In this document: positions 29,801 to 39,986 of the stretch, piece after piece
Layout of the letters: each line of letters opens with the position of its first letter
How positions within the stretch are numbered: the first letter of the stretch is position 1
NCBI RefSeq assembly: GCF_000328475.2
Contig: NC_026482.1
Coordinates: 1,054,001 to 1,118,000, forward strand
Reading direction: 5' to 3'
DNA: 64,000 nucleotides
DNA from: Mycosarcoma maydis
Lineage: Eukaryota > Basidiomycota > Ustilaginomycetes > Ustilaginales
Notes under the pieces: model-generated
What the model was told of the DNA's origin: nothing
Databases searched by the model: none
The model's input: only the letters and a program-made list of their open reading frames with translations
Made by a program: the position numbers and the translations under genes

Positions 29801-32656
29801 ATGGTCCGTTCCGTCACCTTCGAGATTAGGTGGCATGACACCCAGCCCATTTACAGCTGCTCCTTTCAGCCTCTCCCTGCCAACCATCTCAGGCGTGTTC
29901 TCGACCACAACATGGGTCAAGCTGCCGGCCTCGCACCTGGCAAAGGCCTGTCAGAGATCGAGTCTTCGTCTCTTTCAACCAGTACCACAGCCGCTGGTCC
30001 CATAGCCTCATCATCAAAGCTCGCTCAACCGCCTGTCATGGCGGGCGGTCAAAGTTGGAGGCTAGCTACTGCCGGCGGTGACAACAATGCGCGCATCTGG
30101 ATGGTACACCCCAACATCCCATCTCCTGCTGCAATGGCGAGCGCTGCCGCCGTTTCGGGTTCTGCTGTCGTCGCACCACATCCACCTCGCGTCGAATACC
30201 TCGCTACACTTCAGAGACACTCAGGCGTGGTCAACGTCGTTCGATTCTGCCCCAAGGGCGAGTTGCTCGCAACTGCAGGCGATGACGGCAACGTTCTCTT
30301 CTGGGTCCCCAGTGACCGCAGCAAACCTGGCTTCGGTGATGCCTCTTCCCTCGAAGGCGAAAGTCAGTTTGAGAAAGAGTTTTGGCGAGTCAAACTGATG
30401 TGTCGTGCCACCCAGCAAGAACTCTACGACATGGCATGGAGTCCCAACGGCGAAACGCTGGCTGTAGGTGGCACCGACTTTGTCGCGCGCATCATCAATG
30501 TCCAAGATGGCCACGTCATTCGCGAAATTTCGGAGCACAATCACTACGTACAAGGCATTGCCTGGGATCCTCTCAACGAGTTCATCGCAACGCAGAGCAG
30601 CGACCGCACCGTCCATGTCCACAACCTGCAAACACGTCGACATGACCGTGATCGTGACGTCAACGAAAAAGCTGCTACCAGCTCCGCAGACGCTGGAATC
30701 ACTTCCTCGCAGCTCGTGAGCAAAAACGCCAAGCTTGACCTCCATCGTAGAAATGGCAGCTCGGGTGGCTTTGTGTGGGATCAGTACTACTCCAAGCCTG
30801 CCTTGCCCAGACGCACCAGCAGCCATGCTAGCCAAGCTAGCGACGGAGAAGGCGCCAGGGAAAGCTTTGTGGCCAGTCTTCGAGGTAGGTCCAAACGCGG
30901 TAGCACGCCCATCGACTTGGCCCACACCAGCGCCGCTGTTGCCCGCTCCGTTACTCCGTCCGCCGCGGCAGTGTCTTCCAGTTCATCGGTCTCGGCTGCG
31001 ACGGCTGCCGCGCGTGCGAGCACTCCCACGCCTGTCGCTTCGGTGCCGCCCAGTCCTTTCTCCACCAACAGCGCCGCTGTCACCGCCCATGCCATGAATC
31101 CACCGCAGACCACACCCAGCCGCCGATCCAGCTTCAGCGGAAGCAATTTTGACGTCGGCTCACCACCTACGAGCACCACCTCGCTTGCACCGGCTTCCAC
31201 TTTGGCCGCTTCGCACGGCGTCAAGCCGGGAGCCACCTCCACCGAGCATAGTTTGTCGGTGACCAGTGGCGCAGCTGCCGGCGATGCGGGTCGCAGAGGT
31301 GGTAGTGTAAGTCGCTCGGCTTCACGGACACGCAGCATACGCTCTCCCTCACCTATCCCACCTTTGCCCGCCATTCGAGCGCCACCTTCGCCCAAGCAAC
31401 GCATGCAAGCAGCAGCGGCATCAGGTCTTGGAGGTCCGCTCGCGAAAGCATCGATGCGTTTGTACGGTGACGAAAACTTTAGCGGCTTTTTCCGTCGCCT
31501 TTCCTTCAGTCCCGATGGTGGTCTGCTAGTGACACCCAGCGGTCTTTTCGATCCGCCTCCGCCACCAGCATCTCCGACAGTCAACCTCTCGTCGCCCAGA
31601 AAAAGCCCGGCGGCACTCAATTCTACAAGTGCTACTGCTACTGCTGCGGCTGCGGCTGCGGCTGCGGCTGCTGCCAGCTCAAGCCCTCAGCTGGGCCCAG
31701 CCAACAAGAGTGCCGTCTATCTTTACGCAAGAGGCAATTTCGCTCGGTCCAATTCGCCCATTGCAGTTCTACCCGGTCACAAGACGGCGACGCTCGTGGT
31801 GCGATTCTCGCCGATTCTGTACGAGTTGCGCAGAACGCCGCGCGCTTCGTTGGGAGCAGACGACGATGAAGGTATTGCACCTCATCCAACGATCCCGCTC
31901 GAAGCCGGCAAGCAAAAGACCGTGTCTCTCCGAATGGAACCGTCGCGCAGTGCGTTTTCGCCTTCTCTCGGTGCGACGCAGACCAAGGATTTCTCGGTGC
32001 CGTCCGCATCTCCATCGCAATCAGACAAGCCCTCAGCCAACATGACTCGTCAAGACGCCCGCTCGCCTCCGCGCGGGATCAGCGTCATTGGGCTCCCCTA
32101 TCGTATGGTCTATGCGGTAGCCACCCAAGATAGCGTCTGGATTTATGACACACAGCAGACAGGTCCGATCTGCTGTTTCAGCAATATGCACTATGCAAGC
32201 TTCACCGATCTCACCTGGTCACCTGACGGACAGACGCTCATGATGTCGTCCACCGACGGCTACTGTTCTGTGGTGGTGTTTGACTATGCAGAATTGGGTG
32301 TGCCGTATGCATTCTCTGCTCAGCCGGCGCTGAAGGCTCCTGCTCCCGGTGTGCCAGCTCCTGCGCATATTGCGGAAGGCAAGTCGACAGGCTCGGCGCC
32401 GAATACGCCCAAGATGGCCAGCCCAGCCGTGCTTGCCCCTGCAGCAGCTGGTAGTGGTGTGGGATCTGCAGCTGAAGCATACGCATCTGCTATCGCGTCG
32501 ACGCCAGCAGGGTTGGGTCTGGCTATGCCGGCTCACTCGTCAGCGTCCGCATCCGCGCCAAGTACGACAGCCGAAGCGAGCACAAACGATGCCAACGAAG
32601 CACCAAAGAAGAAGCGCAGAATTGCGCCCACGTTGGAACGTCCTCTTGGCTCTTGA
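29801..32656 (+). CDS. CAC2: chromatin assembly factor 1 p60 subunit (WD40, Cac2/CHAF1B)
   Basis: A single-exon gene of 951 residues from ATG 29801. The N-terminus (FEIRWHDTQPIYSCSFQP) and repeats such as RLATAGGDNNARIW, HSGVVNVVRFCPKGELLATAGDDG, ELYDMAWSPNGETLAVGG and YVQGIAWDPLNEFIATQSSDR follow Cac2 closely. Further repeats (YGDENFSGFFRRLSFSPDG; then GLPYRMVYAVATQDSVWIYD) come after a Ser/Ala/Pro-rich insert of roughly 250 residues. A poly-Ala run near 610-625 is coded by a GCTGCG microsatellite. The C-terminus is basic (KKKRR). CAF-1 deposits H3-H4 behind replication forks, receiving them from ASF1, which is coded 32 kb away here. Family members are usually 470-600 residues, so the low-complexity inserts are large. 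Confidence 0.94.
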   Translation: MVRSVTFEIRWHDTQPIYSCSFQPLPANHLRRVLDHNMGQAAGLAPGKGLSEIESSSLSTSTTAAGPIASSSKLAQPPVMAGGQSWRLATAGGDNNARIWMVHPNIPSPAAMASAAAVSGSAVVAPHPPRVEYLATLQRHSGVVNVVRFCPKGELLATAGDDGNVLFWVPSDRSKPGFGDASSLEGESQFEKEFWRVKLMCRATQQELYDMAWSPNGETLAVGGTDFVARIINVQDGHVIREISEHNHYVQGIAWDPLNEFIATQSSDRTVHVHNLQTRRHDRDRDVNEKAATSSADAGITSSQLVSKNAKLDLHRRNGSSGGFVWDQYYSKPALPRRTSSHASQASDGEGARESFVASLRGRSKRGSTPIDLAHTSAAVARSVTPSAAAVSSSSSVSAATAAARASTPTPVASVPPSPFSTNSAAVTAHAMNPPQTTPSRRSSFSGSNFDVGSPPTSTTSLAPASTLAASHGVKPGATSTEHSLSVTSGAAAGDAGRRGGSVSRSASRTRSIRSPSPIPPLPAIRAPPSPKQRMQAAAASGLGGPLAKASMRLYGDENFSGFFRRLSFSPDGGLLVTPSGLFDPPPPPASPTVNLSSPRKSPAALNSTSATATAAAAAAAAAAASSSPQLGPANKSAVYLYARGNFARSNSPIAVLPGHKTATLVVRFSPILYELRRTPRASLGADDDEGIAPHPTIPLEAGKQKTVSLRMEPSRSAFSPSLGATQTKDFSVPSASPSQSDKPSANMTRQDARSPPRGISVIGLPYRMVYAVATQDSVWIYDTQQTGPICCFSNMHYASFTDLTWSPDGQTLMMSSTDGYCSVVVFDYAELGVPYAFSAQPALKAPAPGVPAPAHIAEGKSTGSAPNTPKMASPAVLAPAAAGSGVGSAAEAYASAIASTPAGLGLAMPAHSSASASAPSTTAEASTNDANEAPKKKRRIAPTLERPLGS

Positions 32657-33319
32657 TACCCTCCTCCTCTCTTTTCCTCCTGCTCACGCTTCGTGGCCAA
32701 TTGGCACGCATGCAGCATTGCGTCGTGAGTCAACACCCTATTATAAATCACAAATCCTATTTGTATGATCGTCAATCTTTCCTGGGTCATCTCTAGTCTC
32801 AAGTGGTGCTCCGCATATGTATGTGAGAGTCTGTGTGAGGCCGAGGTGTGACGCGCGGAAGATGTTCTGTGGCTGGTAGTAAACGGAGGACCTCACGCTA
32901 TGCGAGAAGATATAACTTATACAGTTGGTTGATACGTGATTGTTCGACTCAGGGCTGCTTGGGACGAGGAAGTCGTGAATGGTCGAAGGATTCGATTGGC
33001 TTGAATAACGTCTTTGTGATGGCGAGTGCTATTAATGGATTCTGTGATTTAGTCTACTTAAGCATACTGGCCCTCTACACTTGTCGGTGTACGGATGCGA
33101 AGAGCAATCAAGGGACTTCTTCCGACTGGAATCAAATCAAGTGATTTATAACTTGCGAAGACGGGGTTGAAACTGTAGTGGCTCTTTTGATCATGCTTCA
33201 ATTCTCGCCCATTCACAACCAAACATGACACAACATATTGGGTGCTTTCAATATCTGTATTCGGACCAACCGATGGGCACACATTCCAGCTGCAACCGCA
33301 GTGTGCAAGTCGTCGGTCC
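32657..33319. other. convergent 3' intergenic region
   Basis: These 663 bases lie between the convergent CAC2 and METTL14-like genes. Weak motif-family copies are near 32934 and 32971. No gene is seen. Confidence 0.45.
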
Positions 33320-35212
33320 TCATCCGGGCGAGGTATCGGCTGTGTTAGTTGAAGTTTCAGCGCTCGCAGCAGCAGCAGCAGCAGCTGCTGCTGCTGCTGC
33401 TTCGGCCAAGGCTTTGGCTTTGACCACGCTGGCTTGCGGACCACTCAATGTGTCGCTTCCACTTGGCACGCTGACAGTCCTCGCACCTCCAGCACCGAGA
33501 CCCGACAGCCCAGCGCCGCCAACTCCTCCAATGGCTCGCGCTGCGATCATCGAAGGTAAGCCATATTCCGGCCCCAGGGTGTGTGGTGACGGAGCCGCAA
33601 CGCCTGCACGGCTATACGCGTGAACTGCCGTGTGCTCCGCATGCAAAGATGACTGCATATTTCGAAGCGCTCGGTTGCTGCTCAGACCGCTTGGCATGAC
33701 AGTACCATGCCTGTTTGGCCGGTACGCTTGGCTGAACGGTAGCTCCGATCGATACCTCGGGTTGCCGTTGCGAAGGAAGGTGTCATTGGCGCCCCTCGGC
33801 GGTGGCGACTTTGGCCGAAGCTGATCCACTTCTTCGACATAGGGAACCAAGTTGCAGCGGTCGCGCAAGTCGCATCCAGGCTGGTCAACTCCAAAGTTGG
33901 CATCGTATTCGACCTTGTCGTATGGTTTTGGTATCTGAATGTGCTCGAGGTGTGCTTGCAAAAGCTCATCCATGCCACTCTCGGCAAGCACAGGCAAGCC
34001 AGCGGCCGGCAAAGCGACCTTGCCCTCCTGCGGCCATCCAGATGCATCTGGACCTACCTCCAAGCCGATGGTGAGCCACCCACGACGCAAGTTTCGATTG
34101 CGGCCAAACAGCTCGAGACGACGAGTGCCGAGGCAAAAGTTTTCGATCGTCTGATAAAGCTCTGGTGGTTTGCTTATCAGGTCTGGCAGCCTGTTTTGGC
34201 GTGTCTGTCTGCCTGCATCTCCCTTGAACGCAATCTCGTCTTCAGGCCCTTGCCAGAGAATTACGTCGGTATCGATGTTGCAGTGCACGAAGCCAGCGTC
34301 GGTCGATCTGCGAACCGTGCCTCGAATGCCCACGAGGCAGTGTTGACTTGAGCGTGTAAAGGCCGAGCTCGTCGAAGGCTGCTGGTTGCTGACACCTGCC
34401 TGCTCCGTCGGCTGATTAGTGCGAATGCAGACGATGTCCTCACATCGCCGGTAACCCCACTTGGCCAACACTTCTCTGCCTCGCTCGAGTCCGTCTCCAG
34501 CGCCCGAGCCCACCCACAGAAACACGAAGCTTTCTTTTGCGGCAAGCTGCGGTACAGGCAAAGCAGCAATGTCTTTCCATGTCCAGGTGCTCACAGCGTT
34601 GTGGGTGATCGCAGAGGAGGACGCTGTCGGCGTGGCTTCCCACTCGTAAGCCTCGAGAGGAGGGTCGATCAAGACGACATCATACTTGACAGGAATCAGA
34701 GAACCTAAGTGGAACTGGTTGGCAGGGCGGGAAGCATTGCGAAAGGGCTCAAGCGAAGGCCTCAAGTCTGCCTGCAGGTAGGTAGGGGGATGAGCGACCC
34801 GGGTAACGAGCGAGTCCTTTAGCTGGACAAGCCGTCGGAGTTTTGGGTACTCTTGAAAGCGAGAGCTCAACCAAGGGTTGCGAACCGCATTGGCTGGTAG
34901 ATGGCCAGCACCTGTATCGACAAAGTGCTGTGAATAGTCATTGCGCAGCGTGTGTTCTTGCGAGTTGTAGTTCGGGCCCAGAGTGCAAGGCTCAGAAGGT
35001 GCTTTTGATTTGCCTTTGACGTCCTGAGCCAAGAGGAGAGGAACAGCGTCGTCTTTTGGGCTGCCAATGCCAAACCGCTTCTTGAGCTGATCATGTCGCT
35101 GGCACGCCGGCGGTGACGGCTGCTTCTGCTGCTGCTGCTGGTCGGGCAGATGAACGAGTGTGTTCCAGCGAGGATGGTTGCGAACGCTTGTGCGGTGCAG
35201 GTCGACCGACAT
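33320..35212 (-). CDS. METTL14: MTA70-family protein, METTL14/Kar4-like
   Basis: A single-exon gene of 630 residues. The MT-A70 domain spans about 105-395. The position of the catalytic DPPW of METTL3 reads DPPL here (183-186, in DVVLIDPPLEAYEWE), close to the EPPL of METTL14. FVFLWVGSGAGDGLERGRE and KWGYRRCEDIVCIRTN match METTL14, as do HCLVGIRGTVRRSTD and ELFGRNRNLRRGWLTIG. METTL14 is the non-catalytic RNA-binding partner of METTL3 in m6A writing; yeast Kar4 is its relative and acts in mating and meiosis. Kar4-type roles in smut mating are possible but not shown. The tail is Gly/Ala/Pro-rich and ends in a poly-Ala run coded by a palindromic repeat. The N-terminus has a short poly-Gln. Confidence 0.88.
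   Translation of the reverse strand: MSVDLHRTSVRNHPRWNTLVHLPDQQQQQKQPSPPACQRHDQLKKRFGIGSPKDDAVPLLLAQDVKGKSKAPSEPCTLGPNYNSQEHTLRNDYSQHFVDTGAGHLPANAVRNPWLSSRFQEYPKLRRLVQLKDSLVTRVAHPPTYLQADLRPSLEPFRNASRPANQFHLGSLIPVKYDVVLIDPPLEAYEWEATPTASSSAITHNAVSTWTWKDIAALPVPQLAAKESFVFLWVGSGAGDGLERGREVLAKWGYRRCEDIVCIRTNQPTEQAGVSNQQPSTSSAFTRSSQHCLVGIRGTVRRSTDAGFVHCNIDTDVILWQGPEDEIAFKGDAGRQTRQNRLPDLISKPPELYQTIENFCLGTRRLELFGRNRNLRRGWLTIGLEVGPDASGWPQEGKVALPAAGLPVLAESGMDELLQAHLEHIQIPKPYDKVEYDANFGVDQPGCDLRDRCNLVPYVEEVDQLRPKSPPPRGANDTFLRNGNPRYRSELPFSQAYRPNRHGTVMPSGLSSNRALRNMQSSLHAEHTAVHAYSRAGVAAPSPHTLGPEYGLPSMIAARAIGGVGGAGLSGLGAGGARTVSVPSGSDTLSGPQASVVKAKALAEAAAAAAAAAAAASAETSTNTADTSPG
33368..33401. repeat. perfect 34-bp palindrome made of (GCA)6(GCT)6
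   Basis: Six GCA units are followed directly by six GCT units at 33366-33401, so 33368-33401 is a perfect palindrome with two 17-bp arms. It codes poly-Ala near the C-terminus of the METTL14-like protein on the minus strand. It can fold into a hairpin and should be prone to length change. Confidence 0.92.
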
Positions 35213-35440
35213 TCTTCAAGTAGAGGCGCTGCTCGAACAGCATATTACGGAAAGCATATGTTACCGTTCAAGTTGATCCAAAAGCTGCTGCGTCCGTCCA
35301 GCTCGATTAACAAGCAGCCGACGTGAATACAAACTTGGAGGTTCGAGCTGAGCAAGCTCATGACATACGACAGCTGTTGCCTGTCAATCACGAATGTGTT
35401 ATTTCTTGGTGCAGAGCTGAGTGTGAAGCGTTAGCTTTCC

Positions 35441-35479
35441 AATCATGAATCGTGAATCGTGAATCGTGAATCGTGCATC
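35441..35479. repeat. CGTGAAT heptamer array
   Basis: An ATCATGAAT start is followed by four in-register CGTG cores spaced by AAT at 7-bp period, the last one ending CGTGCAT. This is the cleanest single-orientation array of the motif family in the window. Confidence 0.85.
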
Positions 35480-35738
35480 TCTGGAATCCGACGCAGTCTC
35501 AAAGTGAGGAGGCGGCTGGCTCGCGTGTGACAATCAGCTCTCCTTTTTTTCTTTTTTTCCTTTTAAATTTAATTAATTCAGTTGTCGTTGCGTGAGATCC
35601 AGGGCGTGTCGAGTCGAGGGCGCTTGTGTGTTGCTTTTGCGATTCTGAGCTTTGCTTGGCCTGGCTGGTTGCACTTGCATCTGTGACGACCGTTAACGCA
35701 GCGGCGCCGGCCAAGCTGTTTGTCTAACACTCAGACAC

Positions 35739-35791
35739 AATCACAAATCACGAATCACAATTTTATCACTGTGATTCACGAATCGTGAATA
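35739..35791. repeat. second motif array with inverted arms
   Basis: CACGAAT and CGTGAAT units occur together. An 8-bp inverted repeat (GAATCACA ... TGTGATTC) with a 10-base spacer is embedded. It lies about 260 bases right of the first array in the same intergenic region. Confidence 0.75.
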
Positions 35792-36581
35792 GTTAACTTA
35801 ACTTGCTCATGACTTCTCTTGCACACACGCACACGCACAAAGAGGCGCTTTCGCCCAATTACTGCGCGCCCACTCCTCCGCCCTCTCTCGAAACGCACAC
35901 GCACCAACACACAACACGCAATCCACACGCAGCGCCAACGCAACAGACATACTCGTGACTCTGGTCTGGTGCCTATGAGCGCGTGCCCCTTTGTCTCTCC
36001 ATTGTCGTCTTGCGTTGCCTGCACTCTCATTCTCGCAAGGCCGAACTGCACGTCCTTTCATCTTCTTGTTGACCTCAAACTCTCTTTCAGATTCGCTGCC
36101 TATCATCTCGCCAACCCATCGACGCCCGCCGAAGCATAGCATAGCTGCATTCCCGACACCCGGCTCGACTTTCCAGGCGCTCGCTCACCTCTCCATCTGC
36201 ACGCCTTGCCAAGACTACTTGCAGTGTCAAAATCGCATCTCCACGCTCGTTGCATCCACGCAGCTTTCCATCGCCATTTGTTGCCTCGAGGTGAGTTGAC
36301 TCGTCCAAATCAAGGCTCAGACGCAGCGTGTTTTGCAAAGACGCGTTGTCGACTATTCCTCCGTTCTTTTTGTAGATTGGCTCGACATTGCTAATCGCTT
36401 TTGACCCTTGACCATCTCGTCTTTTGCCATCTCCTTGGCCCTGTTCTAAACAGCTATTCCCCCTGCCTCTTCTGATCGCTTAATCTACGACACGTTCTTA
36501 CCTGGTCCTCCCATTTTCGATCTCTGCCGTACTCGCCACCTCTGGACTACAAACGAGCGCCATCAGACAGCGTCTGCAACA

Positions 36582-39065
36582 ATGTCTGGCTTTCGTGGCA
36601 CGTCAAATGGCCCGCAAGGCGCGCCACAAGGAGGCTCCTTTGGCTCCTTGACACCATCACGACCAGCGCCGCCGGTTCCGTCGAGCAAGCACAACGATCC
36701 CTTCCTGCCACCACTCTCCCAGTACAATGCAGCTTCTGCGGGTATGGGCGCTGGCGGTGGCTCTTACACCGGTCCACTCCGCCCTGCTGGTCCGGGTGCC
36801 ACCGCCTCTTCTGGAGCCCCAGCCAACCATCTCGCCGGCAACAATTCCGGCTGGCAGCAGGCCGGTCCCAATGCCACCACCAGCGGCGCTGCTGTTGTGA
36901 GGAAAGGCTGGGTCAGCGTCAAGGAAGACGGCATTCGCTCTTGGATCTGGAGCAAACGTTGGCTCGCGCTCCGCGAGCAGACGCTCACCTTTCACAAGAA
37001 CGAGACCACCTACCAAGCCGTTGCCCTCGTTTTCCTCAAAGATATTTCCAATGTCTCGCGTACCGATCTCAAGCCGTACTGCATCGAGGTCGAGACCAAG
37101 GAAAAGACTTTTTACTTGCAGCTCAAGAGCGACGAAGAACTCTATGGCTGGATGGACGACATCTACTCTCGCTCGCCGCTCATGGGCGTCTCTTCACCCA
37201 CCAACTTTGTCCACCAGGTTCATGTCGGCTTTGATCCCATCAGTGGAGCCTTCACCGGTCTGCCCGAGCAATGGTCCAAGCTGCTCACAACGTCGGCCAT
37301 CACGCGCGAGGACTATGAAAAGAACCCTCAGGCTGTGCTCGATGTGCTTGAATTCTACACCGACATTCAGAAGCGCGAGCGTGACGACTTTGGCCTTGGC
37401 ACGCCTACCATGAATGTCCAGGCTGGACGCAAGCCCAACGAGATCCCGAGCGCTTCTTCGGCGCCCCGTTTCAAAGCTGGGACGGGCTTTGCCGGAAGTG
37501 CTGGAGCCGACTCGGCATCGAATTTGAGCAAAGATGCGCCTCAATATCCCGCTGCGTCCAAACCTCCTTCGGACGCTTTCCGAAGCTCGTCCGCTGCCGC
37601 TGCATCGTCGTCCAGCGCGTCTTCGTTGAGACCCGCGCAGCCTGCCATGACAAGGCGACCCTCGGATGACGGTCGACAAGGCGCATCCAGCCCGGCTTTG
37701 TCTCAGGCGTCCTCATCCCGGCTCGGTGGCTCCAACGATTCCAAGTACGTTCGCGCCACACCTAGTTCCAGTGCGTCGCCTGCCAACGCATACCAAGATC
37801 TGGTGCCTTCGCGCAAGGCGCCCACCGCTCCCGGCTCTGTCAAGCCTCCGACCCCATCGTCATCACTGGCCTCTACCCGACCCGCACCGCCGCCTCCCAA
37901 CTCGTCGACGCCTTCTAGCCGAACGGCCAACGACGCCGGTGTGCAGGGTCTCAACGTCAAGACCAAGGAGCTCAAACTTGGAAGCGACTCTTCCTCTGCT
38001 TCGGCATCGACCACTGGTGCTGCCAAAGCTGCCACTGTGGCCAAGCAACCTTCGCCAGTCGCGGCAGCACCAAATGCGGCTGCAGCTGCACCGGTCAAAC
38101 CGTTGCAGATGGCCAAAAAGGAGACAAACGCAAAGACTGCGCAACAAAAAGAAGCGGAGCGCCGTATCAGCACCATGTCTGAGGCGCAGATCATGGACAA
38201 GCTGCGCTCAGTGGTGAGCCAGGACGATCCCAATATGCTGTACAGCAAGATCAAAAAGGTGGGCCAGGGTGCCTCGGGATCTGTATTCGTGGCCAAGACG
38301 CTCGCCACGGGTCAACGTGTAGCGATCAAGACGATGGACCTTTCTCAGCAGCCACGTAAGGAACTCATCGTCAACGAGATTCTTGTCATGAAAGAGTCGC
38401 AACACCCCAACATTGTCAACTTCCTCAACTCGTTCCTGGTGCGCAACAACGAGCTGTGGGTCATCATGGAGTACATGGAGGGAGGTGCACTTACCGATGT
38501 GATTGATAACAACACGCTCGAGGAGGATCAAATTGCTGCCATCTGCCTCGAGACGTGCAAAGGTCTGGAGCACCTGCACAGCCAGAGCATCATCCACCGT
38601 GATATCAAGTCCGACAATGTGCTGCTCAACGCCAGCGGCCAGGTGAAGATCACTGATTTCGGTTTCTGCGCTAAGCTGACGGATCAGAAGTCGAAACGTG
38701 CTACGATGGTGGGCACTCCATATTGGATGGCTCCCGAGGTGGTCAAGCAGAAAGAGTACGGAGCCAAGGTCGACATTTGGAGTTTAGGCATCATGGCCAT
38801 TGAGATGATTGAGAACGAGCCGCCTTACTTGGATGAAGAGCCGCTCAAGGCGCTGTACCTGATCGCCACCAACGGCACGCCGACGCTTAAGAAGCCCGAG
38901 ACGTTGTCCAAGAACCTCAAGAGCTTCTTGGCCGTTTGTTTGTGTGCTGACGTCAAGAGCCGTGCTTCCGCTGACGAGCTGCTTCACCATCCCTTCCTGC
39001 AATCGGCTTGTCCGCTGTCGAGCCTCGCGCCGTTGCTCCGCTTCCGCAACAAGCCCGATCGTTGA
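36582..39065 (+). CDS. cla4: Cla4-type PAK/STE20 protein kinase
   Basis: A single-exon coding sequence of 827 residues. Domains in order: a PH domain at about 105-200 ([20 protein letters not shown]), a CRIB/PBD motif right after it ([16 protein letters not shown], about 204-220), a long Ser/Ala/Pro-rich linker, then the kinase domain at about 554-805. The Gly-rich loop is GQGASGSV, the VAIK lysine follows, the catalytic loop is HRDIKSDN (Asp 674), and DFG and APE are present. The PH plus CRIB plus kinase order defines Cla4-class PAKs, effectors of Cdc42/Rac in budding, septation and polarity. U. maydis Cla4 is known to act in cell separation and virulence, and its size as I remember it agrees with this one. 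Confidence 0.95.
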   Translation: MSGFRGTSNGPQGAPQGGSFGSLTPSRPAPPVPSSKHNDPFLPPLSQYNAASAGMGAGGGSYTGPLRPAGPGATASSGAPANHLAGNNSGWQQAGPNATTSGAAVVRKGWVSVKEDGIRSWIWSKRWLALREQTLTFHKNETTYQAVALVFLKDISNVSRTDLKPYCIEVETKEKTFYLQLKSDEELYGWMDDIYSRSPLMGVSSPTNFVHQVHVGFDPISGAFTGLPEQWSKLLTTSAITREDYEKNPQAVLDVLEFYTDIQKRERDDFGLGTPTMNVQAGRKPNEIPSASSAPRFKAGTGFAGSAGADSASNLSKDAPQYPAASKPPSDAFRSSSAAAASSSSASSLRPAQPAMTRRPSDDGRQGASSPALSQASSSRLGGSNDSKYVRATPSSSASPANAYQDLVPSRKAPTAPGSVKPPTPSSSLASTRPAPPPPNSSTPSSRTANDAGVQGLNVKTKELKLGSDSSSASASTTGAAKAATVAKQPSPVAAAPNAAAAAPVKPLQMAKKETNAKTAQQKEAERRISTMSEAQIMDKLRSVVSQDDPNMLYSKIKKVGQGASGSVFVAKTLATGQRVAIKTMDLSQQPRKELIVNEILVMKESQHPNIVNFLNSFLVRNNELWVIMEYMEGGALTDVIDNNTLEEDQIAAICLETCKGLEHLHSQSIIHRDIKSDNVLLNASGQVKITDFGFCAKLTDQKSKRATMVGTPYWMAPEVVKQKEYGAKVDIWSLGIMAIEMIENEPPYLDEEPLKALYLIATNGTPTLKKPETLSKNLKSFLAVCLCADVKSRASADELLHHPFLQSACPLSSLAPLLRFRNKPDR

Positions 39066-39509
39066 AGCAGGTGCACTCCCTTCCCTTTTCATGTATGTCA
39101 CGACTTTACTTGACGAGATTGCAACGTGTAACCTTCGATTGTTCAACATTTGCGAGCCAGCGATGCTGCCACATCTCTTTTGAGCTTGTTCCTTTCTTTT
39201 AATTCTGGATTAGATTAAACATGAGGCTGTGCTTCAATTCCAAAAGACATCCGTGATTCGTGATTGGATCAGCAGATGACCATTCACAGTTGTACAGTAG
39301 CGTTTGATGTGTCTGGATGGCATCCACAATGCTGCGCAGCTGTTCTCGGGATGCGAAATGAACGACGAGCACTCTGCCTTCTCGTTATTGCTCTGTCCTG
39401 GCCCTTACCCGCTTTATTACCTTCATACTCGATTCACGCCATGCTTCTCGAACCCAATCTTCTGCTCCAGCAGGAGGTTCAAAATAGCTTATGGCCAAAA
39501 AAATGCTGA
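39066..39509. other. CLA4 3' flank
   Basis: These 444 bases lie between CLA4 and the tRNA gene. A double motif-family copy lies at 39251-39267. No gene is seen. Confidence 0.45.
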
Positions 39510-39636
39510 TGTCCTTGACGAGAGTCGAACTCGTGATCTTAGGATTTCTAAGCAATTGCTTGCTTGTAGGTTGATTCCTGTCATTACAGGATCGTTGGTA
39601 TGAGACCTACGCCCTAACCAACTAGGCCACAAAGAC
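39510..39636 (-). tRNA. tRNA-Met (CAT), elongator, with 53-nt intron
   Basis: The acceptor arms (39636-39630 and 39517-39511) pair over seven bases with one G-T wobble; the discriminator is A. The D stem pairs GCCT with GGGC. The T arm is ACGAG/TTCGACT/CTCGT. The anticodon loop is CTCATAA, with the same T-T mismatch at 31:39 as yeast elongator Met tRNA. The intron is 39598-39546, at the canonical 37/38 position. It contains a hairpin (CCTGT-AATG-ACAGG) and the palindrome AAGCAATTGCTT. G1:C72 and the normal TTC T-loop argue against the initiator. Confidence 0.93.
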
Positions 39637-39986
39637 GATCATGCTGATTGATGGCCAGCTTCGGCCGCGATTGCATACATATTCTATCATAAAGCAGAGG
39701 CATCAAACAAGCGCGGATCGAGTCTGGGCTAGATCGGACGCGTCTTTCTACAATCGATGAATCGTGACTGGACCAACGCGCGCGTAAATTGTAATCACGA
39801 TTCTGTGCTCATGCTCAGGCCCGGAGTTTAAGCAATTCGTGATCCGGAAGTTGGTCTGAGCTGAGGAAGTGTGACAGTCGTGAGGGGTTATCAGAGCCGA
39901 GTCCGATCGACACTCGAATCTATACATTCTTGCATTCTGATTCCCATCATCTTCGCTTCTCTCATCTTCGGAAAGGACAACCCAAC
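39637..39986. promoter_or_regulatory. upstream region of tRNA-Met and of the fusion gene
   Basis: These 350 bases are shared by the divergent tRNA gene and the SHB17-TS fusion gene. Motif-family copies lie near 39755, 39794 and 39835. No gene is seen. Confidence 0.45.

Larger units (their letters stand above)
35213..36581. promoter_or_regulatory. divergent promoter region, METTL14-like and CLA4
   Basis: These 1,369 bases hold two motif arrays (35441-35479 and 35739-35791). Also present are a T/A-rich patch at about 35545-35580 and a pyrimidine-rich leader before CLA4. A probable 5' UTR intron of CLA4 lies at 36291-36375 (GTGAGT donor, TTTTTGTAG acceptor, 85 bp). Confidence 0.55.

Noticed and set aside
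29244..30005. 253-codon frame overlapping the CAC2 start
   Set aside because: It is out of frame with CAC2, starts in the leader and has no recognisable sequence; CAC2 from 29801 explains the region.
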